This document shows positions 50,501 through 57,269 of a stretch of DNA of 64,000 nt, piece after piece. Both the position numbers and the translations under genes were made by a program. Source of the DNA: Cliona cf. orientalis (taxonomy: Eukaryota; Porifera; Demospongiae; Clionaida; Clionaidae); assembly GCA_963930775.1 (NCBI GenBank), contig OZ005689.1, forward strand, positions 4,464,001 to 4,528,000. The letters are read 5' to 3'. Under the pieces are notes generated by a model that did not search any database, was not told the origin of the DNA, and saw only the letters and a list, made by a program, of their open reading frames with translations. Position 1 is the first letter of the stretch, and each line of letters starts with the position of its first letter.

Positions 50501-53500
50501 CTTGCCTGAATTAAGAGTTACCCCATGTGGCTGCAGCAGCTTCTAACCTCTTCATTACGGCTTGTAGGCGGACGTCATACTCCATTTGGTTGGTTCCATA
50601 CACCAACACATCATCCATGTGCAAAGGATTCCTCCTATATAGCCCTTCCAGGATCACATTGATACAGTGCTGGAACAACTTGGGTGCACTAGATATCCCG
50701 AAGGGAAGTTTGTTAAAACAGCACCTGCCAAAGGGTGTGATAAAAGTCGTGAGGGGCCATGATTCTTTGGCTTGGGGGATTTTCCAAAATCTACTGTTTG
50801 CTTCAAGCTTTGAGAAGATCTTTGCCTCCAAGGCTTGAACTAGCATCTCATCCACCTTTGGGATGGGGTGCGATTCACGTAGTACGCTTTCGTTGAGCGG
50901 CTTTAAGTCGACACAAATGTGAACGGCTCCAGAGCACTTTGGTACAACTACTACCATTGGTGTCCACCAGGGGGTAGGTTCTTGGATAGGAGAAATTACT
51001 CTCATAGCTTCCATTCGGGTAAGCTCTTCCTTCATCTTCTCATGGAGGGGGACGGGTACATTTCAAGGGGTGAAGAGGGCATAATGAACGGCTCCTTCTT
51101 TCAGCATATTTGGTACTCATCTCCCAGGTTGCGCAGACCTGCAAACACGTTTGGAGATTCCCATCGCATGTCTCCTCCTACATCAACACTGTTCACTCGG
51201 TAGAAAAGCTGGAGAGAGATAATCGCTAAAACTTCTAGCAAGTTATTCCGTAGTCCACGTATGACAAATATGGCTTATCGTGTGGTGTCGTTCTGGCATT
51301 CCAATATAGCTGTGAACTGATTGAGGACATTGAGTGTCTGTCGCGCTGGAACGAACAAGACCTTGGATGTCTGTTGCAGTTCAGGTTGGCCGAGACAGTA
51401 ACTTGTGCTCCTGTATCTAATTTTGAAGGAGATCTCCACCTTATTGAGGAGTAATGTGGTCGTCCATAGAGATCCTGGGCTCGCTCTCACAGTTCCCAGA
51501 AATGCTGTGTCCAAGTTGAGCTTATTAGTATTAACATTGGCTACTATTTTAGAGAAGCATTGGCTGCTATAGACTCCCTTGTGGTTACACTTATGACAGA
51601 GCATCTTTAGCTAGACAGACACCTGACTCCCTTATCATGTTTCGGTTTGCCACATCTCATACGTATTTGCTTGGTTGCAGGTGCTGTGGCACTACTGGCG
51701 CCTCTTTTAGCTGATAACGATCTCCCAGTGGAGGTCTCCTCGTTTGAGGTTTCTTTGATGGGGTGCTACCTTTGACCTGGTCGACAACTATGGGTGCTTG
51801 TTTACTGCCATCACTTTGCAGCTGCTGCTGCTATTCTCAGACACAGTTTCTCGTTGGTGCACCTTCTTCTTGGCCTTTTCGAGGGTCAAATTGGTGTCTA
51901 GTTGCAAGCACTCGGACAGAGCAGCATCTGTCCATAATGATGTGGTCTTGTAGCATCCGAGCCTTCTTTGAATGCTCCGTACTTGCAGGAGTCAACAAGA
52001 CGTTAGAGAGCAGTGATGTACTGTTTGACTGAATCTCCTTTGAGCTGGTTTCGACGACTGAACCTTGCTTGCTCGAATATTACATTCTTCTTCACTTGGA
52101 AGAAGGCGTCAAATTTCTCAAGAACCATCGCATACTTGTTCTTGCCTTCTGCTGTGAAGTTGGTGGAGGTGAGGATGTCGTCAGCTTCCTCTTTGAGGCA
52201 GTACAGCAGCGTATTGACTTGCCTCAGCTCGTCCGCTTTGACGAGTTCTGAAGCAACCCGAAATTGCTCAAACCGCTTCTTCCATTTAGGCCAAATTTGT
52301 GGCTGCTTGAAGTCAAATGGTTTGGGCATCCTTGTAGTTGCAGGTTCGCTAGAGCCATATCCCGCCAGCTGCCACCATGTAGTAGCTCTTAATATCAATT
52401 TGTTATTATTAAACAGCATTTACAACAGCATGTATGTCGGATATCTTACACAGACTTGACAGGAAGTAGACTGACACATACACAAGAGATGGCACATTTT
52501 ATAAGTACACAAATAATCACACATACATCATAATACTGCTGTGCCATAATTATTTTCTTCATCTAAGACCTTCTCTGAACTTGTCTATAGCTTCACATGT
52601 GGTGCAATTCATCCTATATAGTAACCGGTACTTTTGTTTTATTCTGTGTAGGCAAAAGCAAATCAATTTAGTGACACCAGCTTGAAGCCAATTATCTCAG
52701 AACGATTTCATATAGTAACACCATCTAGGAGTTGTACATTTGATGAGTTTAGAAAAGAACAGCCTCAAAAATGCAATATTTTCCTTGAGCTTGGTTACCT
52801 GCAGAAGGATAAGAAAATGATTGATGTTATCTTGATGGAAAAGGTAAATTATTGCAATTCAATGTGAAGTCATATTGCGATATGTCCAAACGTACTGCTT
52901 ACTGTTTGTACAGGCTACTGAGAAGTTGTATTCTGGTCTTTATGCACGTGATTTATTCAAAAAACACTTTAGTGGTTCCCAAGTGCTGGATGATGTCAGA
53001 TGGAAGGTATTTGTCTTCTGCAAATTTAAATCGAGTTTGCGGCTTACCAGTACTACTCAAGTATTATGCCAGGTATTTATTACTGAATCAGATGTTACGT
53101 GTAAATTTAATGTTGTAACCCTTACAGAAATTATTACGTATTCATAGTTGTATACCTTTGGTTGAGCCAAGCTCTCATAGCCCTCTTGCTGTCATCTGAT
53201 CCTCTATGATAGCAAGTGCACAACTCATCTAGACTAAGTGTATTTATTCTCTTCTTCTAAAGGGTGACTGTCATTGATTTAGCAGTTGCTTGATGATTTT
53301 TTTCCGTCTATAATATAGAATGCACAAACTGAGGCTACTACAATGCATGTACCCTATTTTACACTAATGTTTGGATTTAGATCTGGTTCTGCATGCTATT
53401 GGGGTCCATCTGGAGATATTTCTTTTATTGATCTGTAGCCTGAGTGTCCCTTCCAGTACATCAAAGTACACGTCAGCAGTCTGGGAATGAACAGTACTTA

Positions 53501-54827
53501 GACTCAAAAATCTACGACTAAGAATGGTATATAGAGCACTTATGCTTGATAAAGTTTAAAGTGCTATTCATTCCAAGATTGGCTTCCCATAAAGCCAAGC
53601 ACATTTTATAGATGCTAAAATAATTTATATAAAATGTTGTATAATGCTATAGGATTATGGCCCGCTGGCTCAAGCATTCCGTGTTCTCAAAGTGGATGAA
53701 GAGAATGACATTGTGCGGATGTCAGAGTTTATTAAGCAAGAAGTTGGTGACTACAAAAAGGGTGAAGCATTCTATGAATTTACACAAGAAGAAGATCTTG
53801 CCTTTTATAGAGAGATTTTGCATGTACCCAAGGATGTACTCGAACACGAAGATGAAAATCAGATCGTAAGTATAATCTCATATTAGGTGATGCCATTATA
53901 TCGTGAAAAAGGGCCAATGGGTAGTACATATTTTATTCGACAGAGGAGTGGGGTGACTTTCGAGGCTTCAAATAATATACTGTGTACAATAAAGCGTACA
54001 AAATCGTGCAAAATTTAATAGTGCACATCATGGGCTAATCACCTTGTAATCTGGTGTACGTAGCCCTCTAATGCTGCTTGTAGCATGTGCAACCTTGTTA
54101 AGCTAGCTAGACCGTAAAAATCCTAATTTACAATGCTTGTGCCTACAGAATATTAATGAAAACTGTTAGGGTTTGAGGTGAGCGAATAATCCATAGGGAC
54201 TAAAATGTAGTGTTAAATCCTAAACTGAAAATGTGACAGATGATGCCGATAATAATTATTAAATCCATTTACAACAATGCTACAAATATCTACAACTCAG
54301 GTCAGTGGTGAAGCAATGATTTCTGAAACACCACAGACTCAGCAAGAAACAGCGGAAAAGAAGGTACTGATAATAACTTTTAGACTCTGAAGAGGTATAA
54401 GAGAATGAATTCAAAGTTGTCAAATTAATGTGTCCAGAAAAGTGCATAAAAAGTCGACTGACTACGCATGCATGGTTACAAGTATACAAACATGTAGCTA
54501 ATACATTTATAATAATATAATAATATAATATGTATCTTCTTTAGATTTTAAAATTTTAATCAATTTTATTTCTAGTTGCTCAAGTTGAAATCTGATACAA
54601 AATCCTTTTATGATATTATTTCTGGAACACGTGGTCGGAGACTCGGAATCAAATCTCCAAATATACCTGGAAAGAGAGTTTTCATTCAGTGTACATCACA
54701 AGGATCGAGATGCCTCAGCAAAGGAATGCTAATTCTCTATAAGGTAACAAAAGTAGCTATTTTAATAATTGGAATAGCTTCTACTTAGTGCTTCATATTC
54801 TTGTATTAGGTGGAATGTGGAGAATAA
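26179..54827 (+). CDS. Receptor B: Ig/FN3-like single-pass receptor with five cytoplasmic repeats
   Basis: Rebuilt from 18 exons: 26179-26599, 27628-27900, 34308-34396, 37398-37635, 40362-40637, 42501-42632, 42691-42986, 43055-43222, 43275-43472, 43533-43703, 44554-44778, 47940-48086, 52652-52843, 52914-53072, 53653-53865, 54301-54363, 54576-54743, 54810-54827. All have GT/AG borders and the sum (3447 nt) is in frame, giving 1148 aa. Order: possible signal peptide, Cys-rich Ig-like module, FN3-like modules, transmembrane helix (about residues 437-462), then five copies of a two-exon repeat I do not recognise. The ectodomain is paralogous to receptor A. A signalling receptor role is inference. 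The 5' end is uncertain: an acceptor-like TTTTCTTAG at 26241-26249 would move the signal peptide to an unseen upstream exon, as in receptor A. Confidence 0.78.
27628..27900 (+). CDS. Receptor B exon 2: FN3-like module
   Basis: Starts after TTGTATTGCAG, ends before GTATGT, phase 1 at both ends. FSWDSLGPNCESTNYRIIS and DCGGCPNSTN match FNWSKAISECPDR and NCGSCPTTTN of receptor A exon 3. Confidence 0.82.
27901..28914. other. Start of the 6.4-kb intron of receptor B
   Basis: Non-coding DNA with a partial CCCCAGTAGC-family copy at about 28666-28915. The intron continues to 34307 and holds the ORF at 29391, the minisatellite at 31228 and the KDZ-like pseudogene. Confidence 0.5.
28915..30167 (-). 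mobile_element. Probable transposon carrying a 258-codon ORF of unknown function
   Basis: The element end TGTGACCCTCCACGAGGAAA at 28915 and the next about 400 bp (GAGTTATGGCTCGAAGAAGTC, TTTCTTCGATTTTG) reappear inverted in the 60061-60592 MITE, so this is the end of a mobile family. The minus-strand ORF 30167-29391 follows, with a basic N-terminus (HARKRRL), FFQDRKALWCYLIGNSCVAF and VSLYRLFGFSLHVSIQFRNR. I do not recognise its family. It may be the coding part of the autonomous element or a captured gene. The far boundary was not defined; another end-like TGTGACCCTCCAC at 30553 is in direct orientation. Confidence 0.5.
29391..30167 (-). CDS. Hypothetical protein, 258 aa, transposon-associated
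   Basis: ATG at 30167 to a stop at 29391. Mixed alpha/beta-looking protein, Lys/Arg-rich at both ends (TLEKKQKLRKQLSMLKVLV near the C-terminus), with no signal peptide or transmembrane segment. No domain recognised. It is intact and antisense within a receptor B intron, next to sequence shared with a MITE family. A product of a DNA transposon is the best guess. Confidence 0.45.
   Translation of the reverse strand: MIHARKRRLSTIPDPTRMMPKTKRLIVHELRSIAQELKNTDLDVIQQVVIREVQKEQHVHFFQDRKALWCYLIGNSCVAFRELLKDGIDNFCFLYVDQCSKGADRHLRLFLAWNNYSATYAVASMSTPTSSRRWSRLVSGYAGAVSDDCRSAIMSVVFSSLFTFIVHQRDLILDNLRSRCESAICKEPAAPVTSDDDVSLYRLFGFSLHVSIQFRNRSCWSRSRVAKRYTLEKKQKLRKQLSMLKVLVESDRQSFRQY
31228..31456. repeat. 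Minisatellite of about 61 bp, four units, each with a dyad
   Basis: Units begin CATCCATTATTGGATGTTTC, itself a dyad (CATCCA...TGGATG), and contain a second TGGATGAAA. Unit starts are near 31229, 31291, 31352 and 31412. Related TGGATGATT/AATCATCC pairs occur just upstream (31120-31205). Confidence 0.7.
31566..33402 (-). pseudogene. KDZ-like transposase, decayed
   Basis: Read on the minus strand. A basic N-terminal part (APKRRRLIPTSRG, 33402 on) leads into the 33309-32752 frame. After a TGA the same frame continues to MCPKCSHLYHHLWDMIQRKK, then shifts to TPKSLSEHEKNEKRQALANK (about 32600-32371). Further down, 32020-31566 encodes GIFTIFCPHGVCCGFEVMRS, HPFEIFSTRF, YDNCCKLHQYALNRQP, FFVDRFHWRGHVGCSSGYS and NKQANAGLQRIKGQIAYMKP. 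A TAA sits just before YDN. The last block resembles KDZ (Kyakuja-Dileera-Zisupton)-type transposases as I know them; the link to the N-terminal part is inference. Antisense within a receptor B intron. Confidence 0.62.
34308..37635 (+). CDS. Receptor B exons 3-4: second FN3-like module split by an intron
   Basis: Exon 34308-34396 (phase 1 in, phase 0 out) encodes LPDAPSVQFVPRFSGDTRQL. Exon 37398-37635 (phase 0 in, phase 1 out) encodes DTYAIGDGIPGSVVAYVMK through SAANRLGVGPASNPARI. The module is flanked by phase-1 introns but split by a 3-kb phase-0 intron filled with MITEs. Confidence 0.7.
34473..34496. repeat. (CTGT)n microsatellite
   Basis: About six CTGT units in receptor B intron 3. Other short tracts: (CATG)n at 48288-48307, TAGC repeats at 19677-19690 and 58207-58220. 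Confidence 0.85.
34628..35118. mobile_element. CAGGGTTTCATTTAGG MITE, copy 1
   Basis: Ends CAGGTTTCATTTAGG and CCTAAATGAAACCCTG; target duplication AATGG at 34623-34627 and 35119-35123. Poly-G runs lie inside. Copy 2 at 46505-47014 is inverted relative to this one. Confidence 0.82.
35815..36238. mobile_element. CAGGGGCGG-type MITE, copy 3
   Basis: Ends CAGGGGTGGATCTTGG and TAAATCCACCCCTG; target duplication GTATT at 35810-35814 and 36239-36243. It shares the GTGGGCGTGG and TTTCGCGCGCTTCGCGC segments with copy 2 (4691). Confidence 0.82.
36310..36602. repeat. Interspersed repeat shared with 47545-47910
   Basis: TATGACAAAGAACAGA, CAGGCCTCTC, ATGCATCTCTATGGCC and GACTATATAAGAAAAATGATC occur in the same order in both copies. 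Upstream, 35640-35814 matches 47316-47440, so the shared block is larger and the MITE at 35815 splits it. Confidence 0.68.
36865..37238. mobile_element. MITE with TACCGTAGAATCCCGC ends, copy 2
   Basis: Left end TACCGTAGAATCCCGCAATT; degenerate right end GGGATTCTATGGTA. Inner CCACGTGGGCGCGCGATC as in copy 1 (inverse). Confidence 0.74.
37853..38509. mobile_element. TIR element with GGGGCGAGCCTGAG ends
   Basis: GGGGCGAGCCTGAGC near 37853 is mirrored by GCTCAGGCTCGCCCC near 38509. No coding sequence. It lies in the receptor B intron 4 (37636-40361). Confidence 0.65.
38648..39100. mobile_element. CCCCAGTAGC-family MITE copy in receptor B intron 4
   Basis: Contains GTAGCTGCATAATTGTGATG, AATCGCAGATTGAGACGAAT, CACGGGATTACGTAAGCCAAG and TACTTGTCTGAGAAGG, as in the 24684 and 56296 copies (inverse orientation to 24684). 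Confidence 0.65.
39164..39709. mobile_element. MITE with ATACCGTAAAGTCTGG ends
   Basis: ATACCGTAAAGTCTGGTTAA is mirrored by TTAACCAGACTTTACGGTAT; TATGCGCTTA(T/A)TA repeats lie inside both arms. The remainder of the intron to 40361 shows a possible solo element end (ACAGTGGAAGCCC, about 40118). Confidence 0.78.
40362..40637 (+). CDS. Receptor B exon 5: third FN3/Ig-like module
   Basis: Phase 1 at both ends. Encodes VEVKYDESASTITCTFLDLP, SCEIRYGGCSSD and EYCYLVTASNG. The beta-strand pattern is FN3-like. It is the membrane-proximal ectodomain module. Confidence 0.75.
41107..41546. repeat. Recent tandem duplication, about 215-228 bp twice
   Basis: TGCAAGCTTTTGGAGGTTTC starts at 41107 and again at 41332. 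The copies differ by a 12-bp gap (CAGGGCCCAC region) and about one substitution. Intronic, non-coding. Confidence 0.82.
41919..42085. mobile_element. MITE with TACGGTAAA ends, copy of the 6749 family
   Basis: GGCTTGTGCGAAAATTAAAC, ACATGCGCAATATTAACGAT and GTACAGGGTCATTTGTCC match the centre of the 6749-6941 element. Right end ATATTTGCGATTTCCGG is diverged. Confidence 0.7.
42501..42632 (+). CDS. Receptor B exon 6: transmembrane helix
   Basis: Phase 1 at both ends. Encodes TAGGLPVVAITIATILFIMV then VVAIIIAATFVLFF, followed by the basic stop-transfer KLRKKSDYH. This sets the topology: modules before are outside, repeats after are cytoplasmic. Confidence 0.85.
42691..43222 (+). CDS. Receptor B cytoplasmic repeat 1 (exons 7-8)
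   Basis: Exon 42691-42986 holds the juxtamembrane segment and first half (TLVEDALKPKKFERG, CAFYEFLYKEDISDV, EIVFVN). Exon 43055-43222 holds the second half (EDGEYFFPNIGKEELRVEKL, YRVFVQSTGSGRRYIP, MALYK). The intron between them and the one after are phase 0. Family not recognised. Confidence 0.78.
43275..43703 (+). CDS. Receptor B cytoplasmic repeat 2 (exons 9-10)
   Basis: Exon 43275-43472: RRVPNDCTLKEFCQNC, NAVYIELDIIEDV, DVMLLDK. Exon 43533-43703: ATDRVFTGTSALHMVKEHY, HWRMYVFKEFGEMYQMRK, YILYE. Both phase 0 at both ends. The halves align with those of repeat 1 (CAFYEF with NAVYIEL; YRVFVQS with WRMYVFK; MALYK with YILYE). Confidence 0.78.
43791..44191. mobile_element. MITE with TACCATAGAATCCCAC ends, copy 3
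   Basis: Degenerate copy of the 5834 family. It has the inner CAAACAGCCAGAG segment and CACGTGGCATTCG, and ends GAGATTCTATA. It lies between receptor B exons 10 and 11. Confidence 0.68.
44554..48086 (+). CDS. Receptor B cytoplasmic repeat 3 (exons 11-12)
   Basis: Exon 44554-44778: KACTLEAFREKYDLDTD, NVLVESSRFSESDL, DVIIEDL. Exon 47940-48086: TFYTCRALWSIIKVYIKEKH, RWRVYILREMG, WVLYR. The halves are split by a 3.2-kb phase-0 intron with three TIR elements and a repeat that abuts exon 12. Confidence 0.74.
44779..45755. other. Receptor B intron 11, 5' part
   Basis: No coding exon or clear TIR element. Contains TATAATACAGTATAG-like AT-rich sequence only. Confidence 0.4.
45756..45979. mobile_element. 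MITE with ATACCGTATAGCCGGAAA ends
   Basis: ATACCGTATAGCCGGAAATA is mirrored by TTTTCCGGCTATACGGTA, with GAATTAAATTTGGC(A/G)GTT in both arms. Confidence 0.8.
46067..46450. mobile_element. Element with GGCGCCTCCAATTAGAACC-type ends
   Basis: AGGCGCCTCCAATTAGAACC at about 46067 and GGCGCCTTTAATTAGAACA near 46384, with CAGGTC(T/A)CAAAGGGCGC subrepeats on each side. Probably a MITE with iterated ends; limits uncertain. Confidence 0.5.
46505..47014. mobile_element. CAGGGTTTCATTTAGG MITE, copy 2
   Basis: Ends CAGGGTTTCATTTAGG and CCTAAATGAAACCCTG; target duplication TCTAT at 46500-46504 and 47015-47019. Inverted relative to copy 1, with the same inner GACAGACTTTCCC and CCCCCAGACCCCC segments. Confidence 0.83.
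47316..47910. repeat. Interspersed block shared with 35640-36602
   Basis: AATGTCACAATCATGGGATA, AGACCACACCCC, TATGACAAAGAACAGA and GACTATATAAGAAAAATGATC match the block in intron 3. It ends about 30 bp before exon 12 of receptor B. Confidence 0.66.
49173..49499 (-). pseudogene. gypsy integrase fragment
   Basis: VWWPGVTKQMTEMI and the PWQVIGNDLFKLKG region with LLVVDYFRISRYPE resemble the integrase N-terminal part and the start of its DDE core. The frame breaks soon after, and the last part of the core lies outside this frame. Confidence 0.72.
50511..51035 (-). pseudogene. gypsy reverse transcriptase fragment
   Basis: WWTPMVVVVPKCSGAVHICV, RESHPIPKVDEML, FNKLPFGISSAPKLFQ and MDDVLVYG are RT motifs. 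The expected Asp after KL is Glu here (FSKLEANSRFWKI), consistent with inactivation. RNase H-like remnants lie at about 49900-50500. Confidence 0.82.
51275..51604 (-). pseudogene. gypsy zinc-knuckle and protease-region fragment
   Basis: CHKCNHKGVYSSQC is a zinc-knuckle-like motif that has lost its His. The following frame probably covers the protease region, but no clear DTG active site is visible. Confidence 0.6.
52003..52419 (-). pseudogene. gypsy gag fragment
   Basis: PFDFKQPQIWPKWKKRFEQF, VNTLLYCLKEEADDIL, FDAFFQVKKNVIFEQARF and RRNQLKGDSVKQYITAL are typical of gypsy Gag as I know it. It lies just inside the 5' LTR. Confidence 0.74.
52652..53072 (+). CDS. Receptor B cytoplasmic repeat 4 (exons 13-14)
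   Basis: Exon 52652-52843: SRSCTFDEFRKEQPQKC, NIFLELGYLQKDKK, DVILMEK. Exon 52914-53072: ATEKLYSGLYARDLFKKHF, RWKVFVFCKFKSS, TTQVLCQ. Phase 0 throughout. The LY(K/E/R) at the usual end of the second half is LCQ here. Confidence 0.76.
53073..53652. other. Receptor B intron 14
   Basis: About 580 bp with no element or coding exon recognised. Confidence 0.4.
53653..54827 (+). CDS. Receptor B cytoplasmic repeat 5 and C-terminus (exons 15-18)
   Basis: Exon 53653-53865: MSEFIKQEVGDYKKGE, AFYEFTQEEDLAFYREI. Exon 54301-54363 is a small extra exon (VSGEAMISETPQTQQETAEK). Exon 54576-54743 holds the second half (KRVFIQCTSQGSRC, MLILYK). Exon 54810-54827 encodes VECGE and TAA. Repeat 5 resembles repeat 1 most (AFYEF; VF(V/I)Q(S/C)T) and differs from 2-4, so the array is bounded by two similar end units. 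Confidence 0.75.
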
Positions 54828-55291
54828 CTGTTACAGTAAATTACTCCTTGAGTTCGATAGTTTGGACAATGAAGCATTTTTGAGCTATAATGTATGACTT
54901 GTATATCTTAATTCTTGTATATGCATTGGAAATTGTATTATTTAAGAGAAAGGGTGTTACGCAATTTGTATATGCTCTGTTTTTCCAATCAACACAGGGA
55001 GTTAATACTTTTGGGTATATAGCTGTGACCTGATTTTACAATACCATTTGATTCAGGGATTCTAAAAATTTAATGGAATTGACAGGAGAAAGATAATTCT
55101 GAATTATCACATGGTCACTCCTTAACAGCAGTGGGAGAATAAGCTTAATTCAAATCCAGGAAAGCTTTGACTTAAGTCCCGTTTACACTTGCTAATCCGG
55201 ATTAGTTAACGTGCATTCTAACATGTATTATCTCTATCCACACGCGAAACCACAAACCGTGTTAAGGATGTGGTGCACATGTAAATGCTAT
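54828..55291. other. 3' flank of receptor B
   Basis: AT-rich, presumably the 3' UTR. No canonical AATAAA seen close to the stop; nothing else recognised. Confidence 0.35.
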
Positions 55292-55673
55292 TACCGTAGA
55301 ATCCCATGATTATGCCCCCCTCGCGTGTAAGCCCCCCCCCCTCCCCCTGCATTTTAGCTGAAGTTCCTGCATAGGTAGTTTTATCTCACGTATAAGCCCC
55401 CCCCCCCCTCCCTGACTGGTAAATAGAGTCCATAAGCCAATAAAAAAAATAGCTAGCTACAGCTAGTAAACTAGCTATTTGTGTCATATTAAGTCGTTTT
55501 CTCGAGTTTTGCCCATCAAGCATCCAGAGAAAGAACAGAGATCACGCGCCCATGTGGCATTCGACGGTCGGTAATGGTCGTCACACGGAAATGCGTACAA
55601 GCCCCCTCCCCTCCCCACTTTTGCCCAATCCTAGCATGCACAAAGGGGGGCGTAATCACGGGAGTCTACAGTA
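55292..55673. mobile_element. MITE with TACCGTAGAATCCCAT ends, copy 4
   Basis: TACCGTAGAATCCCATGATT is mirrored by AATCACGGGAGTCTACAGTA. Inner CATGTGGCATTCGACGG and ATGGTCGTCACACGGAAATG as in copy 1. Confidence 0.78.
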
Positions 55674-55906
55674 TATGTGACCCGAGTTAACCAGTCACCT
55701 GAGGTGCTCAATATCAAATTTGGAAAAAGCAACAAAGAAGCTCAGAAGACCAAGAGGAGGGCTCGATGGTTCATTTAACAGATAAGAACCGGTTGGCAGG
55801 TAAGTATTTGTTGTTTGTGTGGGGTTTGAGCATGTGCACAGGGGGTACAATTGCCTAGTAACGACTTGGAAACGTACAAGTATCACTATTGAGTCTTTTG
55901 TTGGCA

Positions 55907-57103
55907 ATGGATAAGCGTGTTGTTGCTGTGGTAGCTAGTTCGGAACATTCTGCTGAAAAGAAGGCATAGGGCCGATAAGAGATGGAACGAATGAAAGAGG
56001 AGATCTAGAGGAGAAGGCGCAGCGAGCTTTTTTGAGAAGGCAGGCTATGGAGCGTATGTTGTAAAGTCCACATTTACGCCAGAAGATTGACTACAGAATT
56101 TCTGTATATCGCAGAGTACCTTCATGTACTTGGGCGATGAAGTAGTTACAGTCCTCCATCGAGAAAAGTGTTACAGATATGTATGAGAAGAACAGTGCTT
56201 ACTGACATGCATGTTGTGCTTACACTATGGTTTTTAGCGACAGGTGCTGACTATCGTACCTTTAGTCACTTACTTGGCGTATCAAATTCTACTGTTTATG
56301 AACCCTTGACCACATCCCCAGTGGCTGCATAGTTCTACTGATGCATGTGGTAAAGGTCGTCAATACACACATCGATGTCGGGGCCTCAATCACAGAGATG
56401 GAGTCTAAAATCAACTTTCGACTTCGAGTTTCGATGCTTCAATCAAAGGAGATGAACTCGACAGCACAGTACAGCTTCCTAACTTCAGATCGGTCGTGGC
56501 ATGACGCGTGCTATAAATAGCGCAAGGCTAGCTTTATTTATCCACCGGATTACGTCAGCCAAGAGAACGCGTGAAGTTCGGCTGGCATTACTTGTCGGAG
56601 AAAGTAGCACTCAGCTTTTAATGTGTTCGCTGGATATGTATGTAAGTTAATATATGATTCTGTGGATTTTCAGGTCTCAGAAGTGTTCTGTAAAGGCTCT
56701 GAATTTTAGCGCTATGACGACATAGGTTACATCATAATTACAACATAATTACCTAATAACCGCAAAAAAGTAAATTTATACTGGGGATGTAATTTGGTGT
56801 CCAAGAATGTGACACTGTGTTCTGCCATCATAAAGAGTCTGCTTCCTCACTACGTAAGGTTTCCTGATGGCTTTAGAAGAAGAGATTATTGATGTTTTAA
56901 GCTTTTATCGTGATCTGGGTGTTCCTCAGTGTGTAGAAGCAGTTGATGGATCCCACATGTATCTTCAGGAGTGTCCAGCCGACTACTACAACAGGAAAGG
57001 CTGGCACTCCATTATGCTTCAAGGCACTGTCGACCATAGAGGCGGCTGGCCAGGTCAAGTTCACGATGCTTTTATCTTCGCCAACTCTAGTCCACATCAA
57101 TAG
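55907..57103 (+). pseudogene. HARBI1-like (PIF/Harbinger) transposase, split by a MITE
   Basis: Upstream remnants (FMYLGDEVVTVLHREK, about 56120) lead into LTLWFLATGADYRTFSHLLG (to about 56295), a typical HARBI1 helix-turn-helix region. A CCCCAGTAGC-family MITE (56296-56793) interrupts. The gene resumes with CSAIIKSLLPHYVRFPDG, then a frameshift near 56866. It continues with VPQCVEAVDGSHMYLQECPA, DYYNRKGWHSIMLQGTVDH and WPGQVHDAFIFANSS. The first two DDE aspartates are visible (AVDG, VHD). Several residues between DHR and WPG are missing and the third acidic residue is absent. Confidence 0.8.
56296..56793. mobile_element. CCCCAGTAGC-family MITE inserted in HARBI1 pseudogene
   Basis: Runs from AACCCTTGACCACATCCCCA to ACTGGGGATGTAATT. 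It contains GGATTACGTCAGCCAAGAGA and GGAGAAAGTAGCACTCAGC, inverse to the 24684 copy. Coding resumes on each side. Confidence 0.72.
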
Positions 57104-57269
57104 GTGCATGAAAAGCAAGCGCAGGGACGTATAGTGAATGTGATTATCCCTACGAATCTTGTTTGTGTACTTTTTGGATTGCATATTATGCATAATCATT
57201 GAATATTGTATCATTACAATTAAATTTTTGTTTTATGCATGGGTGTATGTGCATGTTCCATGCAGTAGT

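Larger units (their letters stand above)
48371..52552 (-). mobile_element. Ty3/gypsy LTR retrotransposon, decayed
   Basis: Minus-strand element with short LTR-like direct repeats at about 48371-48540 (3') and 52401-52552 (5'). They share CTTACACAGACTTGACAGG, AAGTAGACTGACA and CAAGAGATGGCACATTTTAT. Order on the minus strand is gag, protease region, RT, RNase H, integrase, as in Ty3/gypsy. Every gene is interrupted and the LTRs have diverged, so the copy is old and inactive. It sits antisense in receptor B intron 12, between repeats 3 and 4. Confidence 0.82.
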
